A stretch of 32,622 nucleotides of DNA from Deltaproteobacteria bacterium (GTDB taxonomy: Bacteria; Myxococcota; Myxococcia; Myxococcales; 40CM-4-68-19). Below, piece after piece: positions 31,665 through 32,622 of this stretch (position 1 is the stretch's first letter; the number at the start of each line of letters is the position of its first letter). The stretch lies in the NCBI GenBank assembly GCA_025358085.1, contig JANYKT010000104.1:1-32622 (forward strand). The letters are read 5' to 3'. A program made the translations under genes and the position numbers. The notes beneath the pieces are model-generated. The model had not been told where the DNA came from, did no database searches, and was given only the letters and a program-made list of their open reading frames with translations.

Positions 31665-32622
31665 GTGAAAGAAGAGCTCTTTGGGAATCTCGCCGGCCTG
31701 AAAGCAAGCCACACGCGGCGCCTGCTTGCTACCTTTCGGCGGCGCGTACAGCAGCGCGAGCTGGTCTCGGCCGAGCTGGCGCGCCACCTCACCGAGGTTT
31801 CGCGCGAGACAGGACGGCAGGTTGGCGTCCTGCTCAATCGGCGCGGCGAGGTCGAGCACGTCATCGTCGGCGACGCGCGCCAGCTGGAGCTGCCGGACAT
31901 TGGCCGTGCACGCGCTGGCCAGCTGCGCCTGCGCGGCCTGCGGCTCATTCATACGCATTTGAAAGACGAGGCGCTGACCCGCGACGACTTCACCGACCTG
32001 GTGCTGCTGCGGCTCGACGCAGTCGCGGCCATCGTCGCGCGCGAGGACGGCCTGCCCGGCAAGGTTTTTCTCGCCACGTTGCTGCCGTTCAATCCCAAGG
32101 GTGAATTGCACCGGCTCGTCGAGGCCCCGTCGCTCTTCGATTTGCAGTGGGACGCGCAAGAGGAGTTCGCCGCGCTGGAGCAGGAGATGGCGCGCGCGGC
32201 GCCCTCGCACACCACCGGCACCGAAGGCCGCGCCATCCTGGTGTCGGTCTTCACCAAGGACCGTCCCGGCGCCGAGGCGTCGATGGCCGAATTGAAAGAA
32301 CTCGCGCGCACCGCGGGAGTCGAAGTGCTGGATGTAGTGCTGCAGGGCCGCCGCGAGATCGACCCGCGCACGCTCATAGGCGAAGGCAAGCTCTCGGACG
32401 TGCTGGTGCGCTCGATGGCGCTGGGCGCGGACCTGCTCGTCTTCGACCGCAACATGACGCCGTCGCAGGGGCGGCACATCGCCGAGAAGACCTCGCTGAA
32501 GATCCTTGATCGGACCCAGCTCATTCTCGATATCTTCGCCCGCCGCGCGCAGAGCGCCGACGGCAAGCTGCAAGTCGAGCTGGCGCAGCTCAAGTACATG
32601 CTGCCGCGGCTGGTCGGCAAAG
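31665..32622 (+). CDS. hflX: Ribosome-associated GTPase HflX, 3' end outside window
   Basis: The first 319 codons of an HflX-type GTPase. The GTG at 31665 is the only start after the in-frame TAA at 31653-31655. The N-terminal part (KEELFGNLAGLKASHTRRL, QVGVLLNRRGEVEHVIVGD, LRLIHTHLKDEALTRDDFTD) is an extension seen in longer HflX proteins. From about residue 195 the conserved HflX N-domain begins (AELKELARTAGVEVLD, DPRTLIGEGKLSDV, DLLVFDRNMTPSQ, LKILDRTQLILDIFARRAQS, LQVELAQLKYMLPRLVGK). The window ends just before the expected G domain, so the nucleotide-binding motifs are not visible. HflX binds the 50S E site and splits stalled or heat-damaged ribosomes. TATAAA at 31651 or so, 8 nt before the GTG, could be a -10 element for a nearly leaderless message. 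Confidence 0.93.
   Translation, partial: MKEELFGNLAGLKASHTRRLLATFRRRVQQRELVSAELARHLTEVSRETGRQVGVLLNRRGEVEHVIVGDARQLELPDIGRARAGQLRLRGLRLIHTHLKDEALTRDDFTDLVLLRLDAVAAIVAREDGLPGKVFLATLLPFNPKGELHRLVEAPSLFDLQWDAQEEFAALEQEMARAAPSHTTGTEGRAILVSVFTKDRPGAEASMAELKELARTAGVEVLDVVLQGRREIDPRTLIGEGKLSDVLVRSMALGADLLVFDRNMTPSQGRHIAEKTSLKILDRTQLILDIFARRAQSADGKLQVELAQLKYMLPRLVGK

Noticed and set aside
31181-32104. Open frame of 307 codons on the plus strand
   Set aside because: It starts in the repeats and then runs out of frame through hflX.

Overview
The window is high-GC DNA from what is probably a member of the Myxococcota (former Deltaproteobacteria). This is inferred from several signs: strong GC bias at third codon positions, many exported lipoproteins and TPR proteins, secreted enzymes with Asp-Ala-Gly-Thr linkers, and the order proB-proA-rsfS-rlmH next to hflX. 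No rRNA, tRNA or CRISPR array was seen, so the placement is not firm.

Layout. (1) 1-828 is the 3' part of a HemW-type gene, closed by a strong hairpin with a T-rich tail that lies inside the coding end. (2) 910-3340, minus strand, holds a frameshifted gene remnant and a secreted Ig-like protein whose signal peptide is cut off from its body by an in-frame TAA. (3) 3566-3784 encodes a small secreted two-cysteine protein. (4) 3882-11484, minus strand, is a two-gene operon of very large exported TPR/DUF3857/transglutaminase-like paralogues; the first keeps a Cys-His-Asp triad and the second has lost the Cys and His. (5) 11699-12512 is a small protein overlapping an MNT-fold nucleotidyltransferase, a toxin-antitoxin-like pair. 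(6) 12517-13799 carries comF and an OmpA-like protein. (7) 13948-14620 is a sialidase-like (Asp-box) pseudogene with three frameshifts, next to an intact secreted GH44 glycanase. (8) 16824-18788 carries a DUF309 protein with no standard start codon directly behind gpmI. (9) 18871-26996 is a bacterial alpha-2-macroglobulin lipoprotein with an intact thioester motif, translationally coupled to pbpC. (10) 27043-30435, minus strand, is proB-proA-rsfS-rlmH, with 4-nt TTGA and CTGA overlaps that force non-ATG starts. (11) 30514-31606 is a gene-free block with four copies of a structured repeat, two in each orientation. (12) 31665 to the end is the 5' part of hflX.

How the genes fit together: the alpha-2-macroglobulin and PBP1C pair is the known periplasmic guard and wall-repair partnership. 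GH44, the decayed sialidase and the Ig-like protein suggest a saprophytic or predatory secretome, part of which is decaying. Housekeeping genes are intact while the broken genes are accessory, which favours real gene decay over general sequence error. The least explained element is the structured repeat family between proB and hflX.
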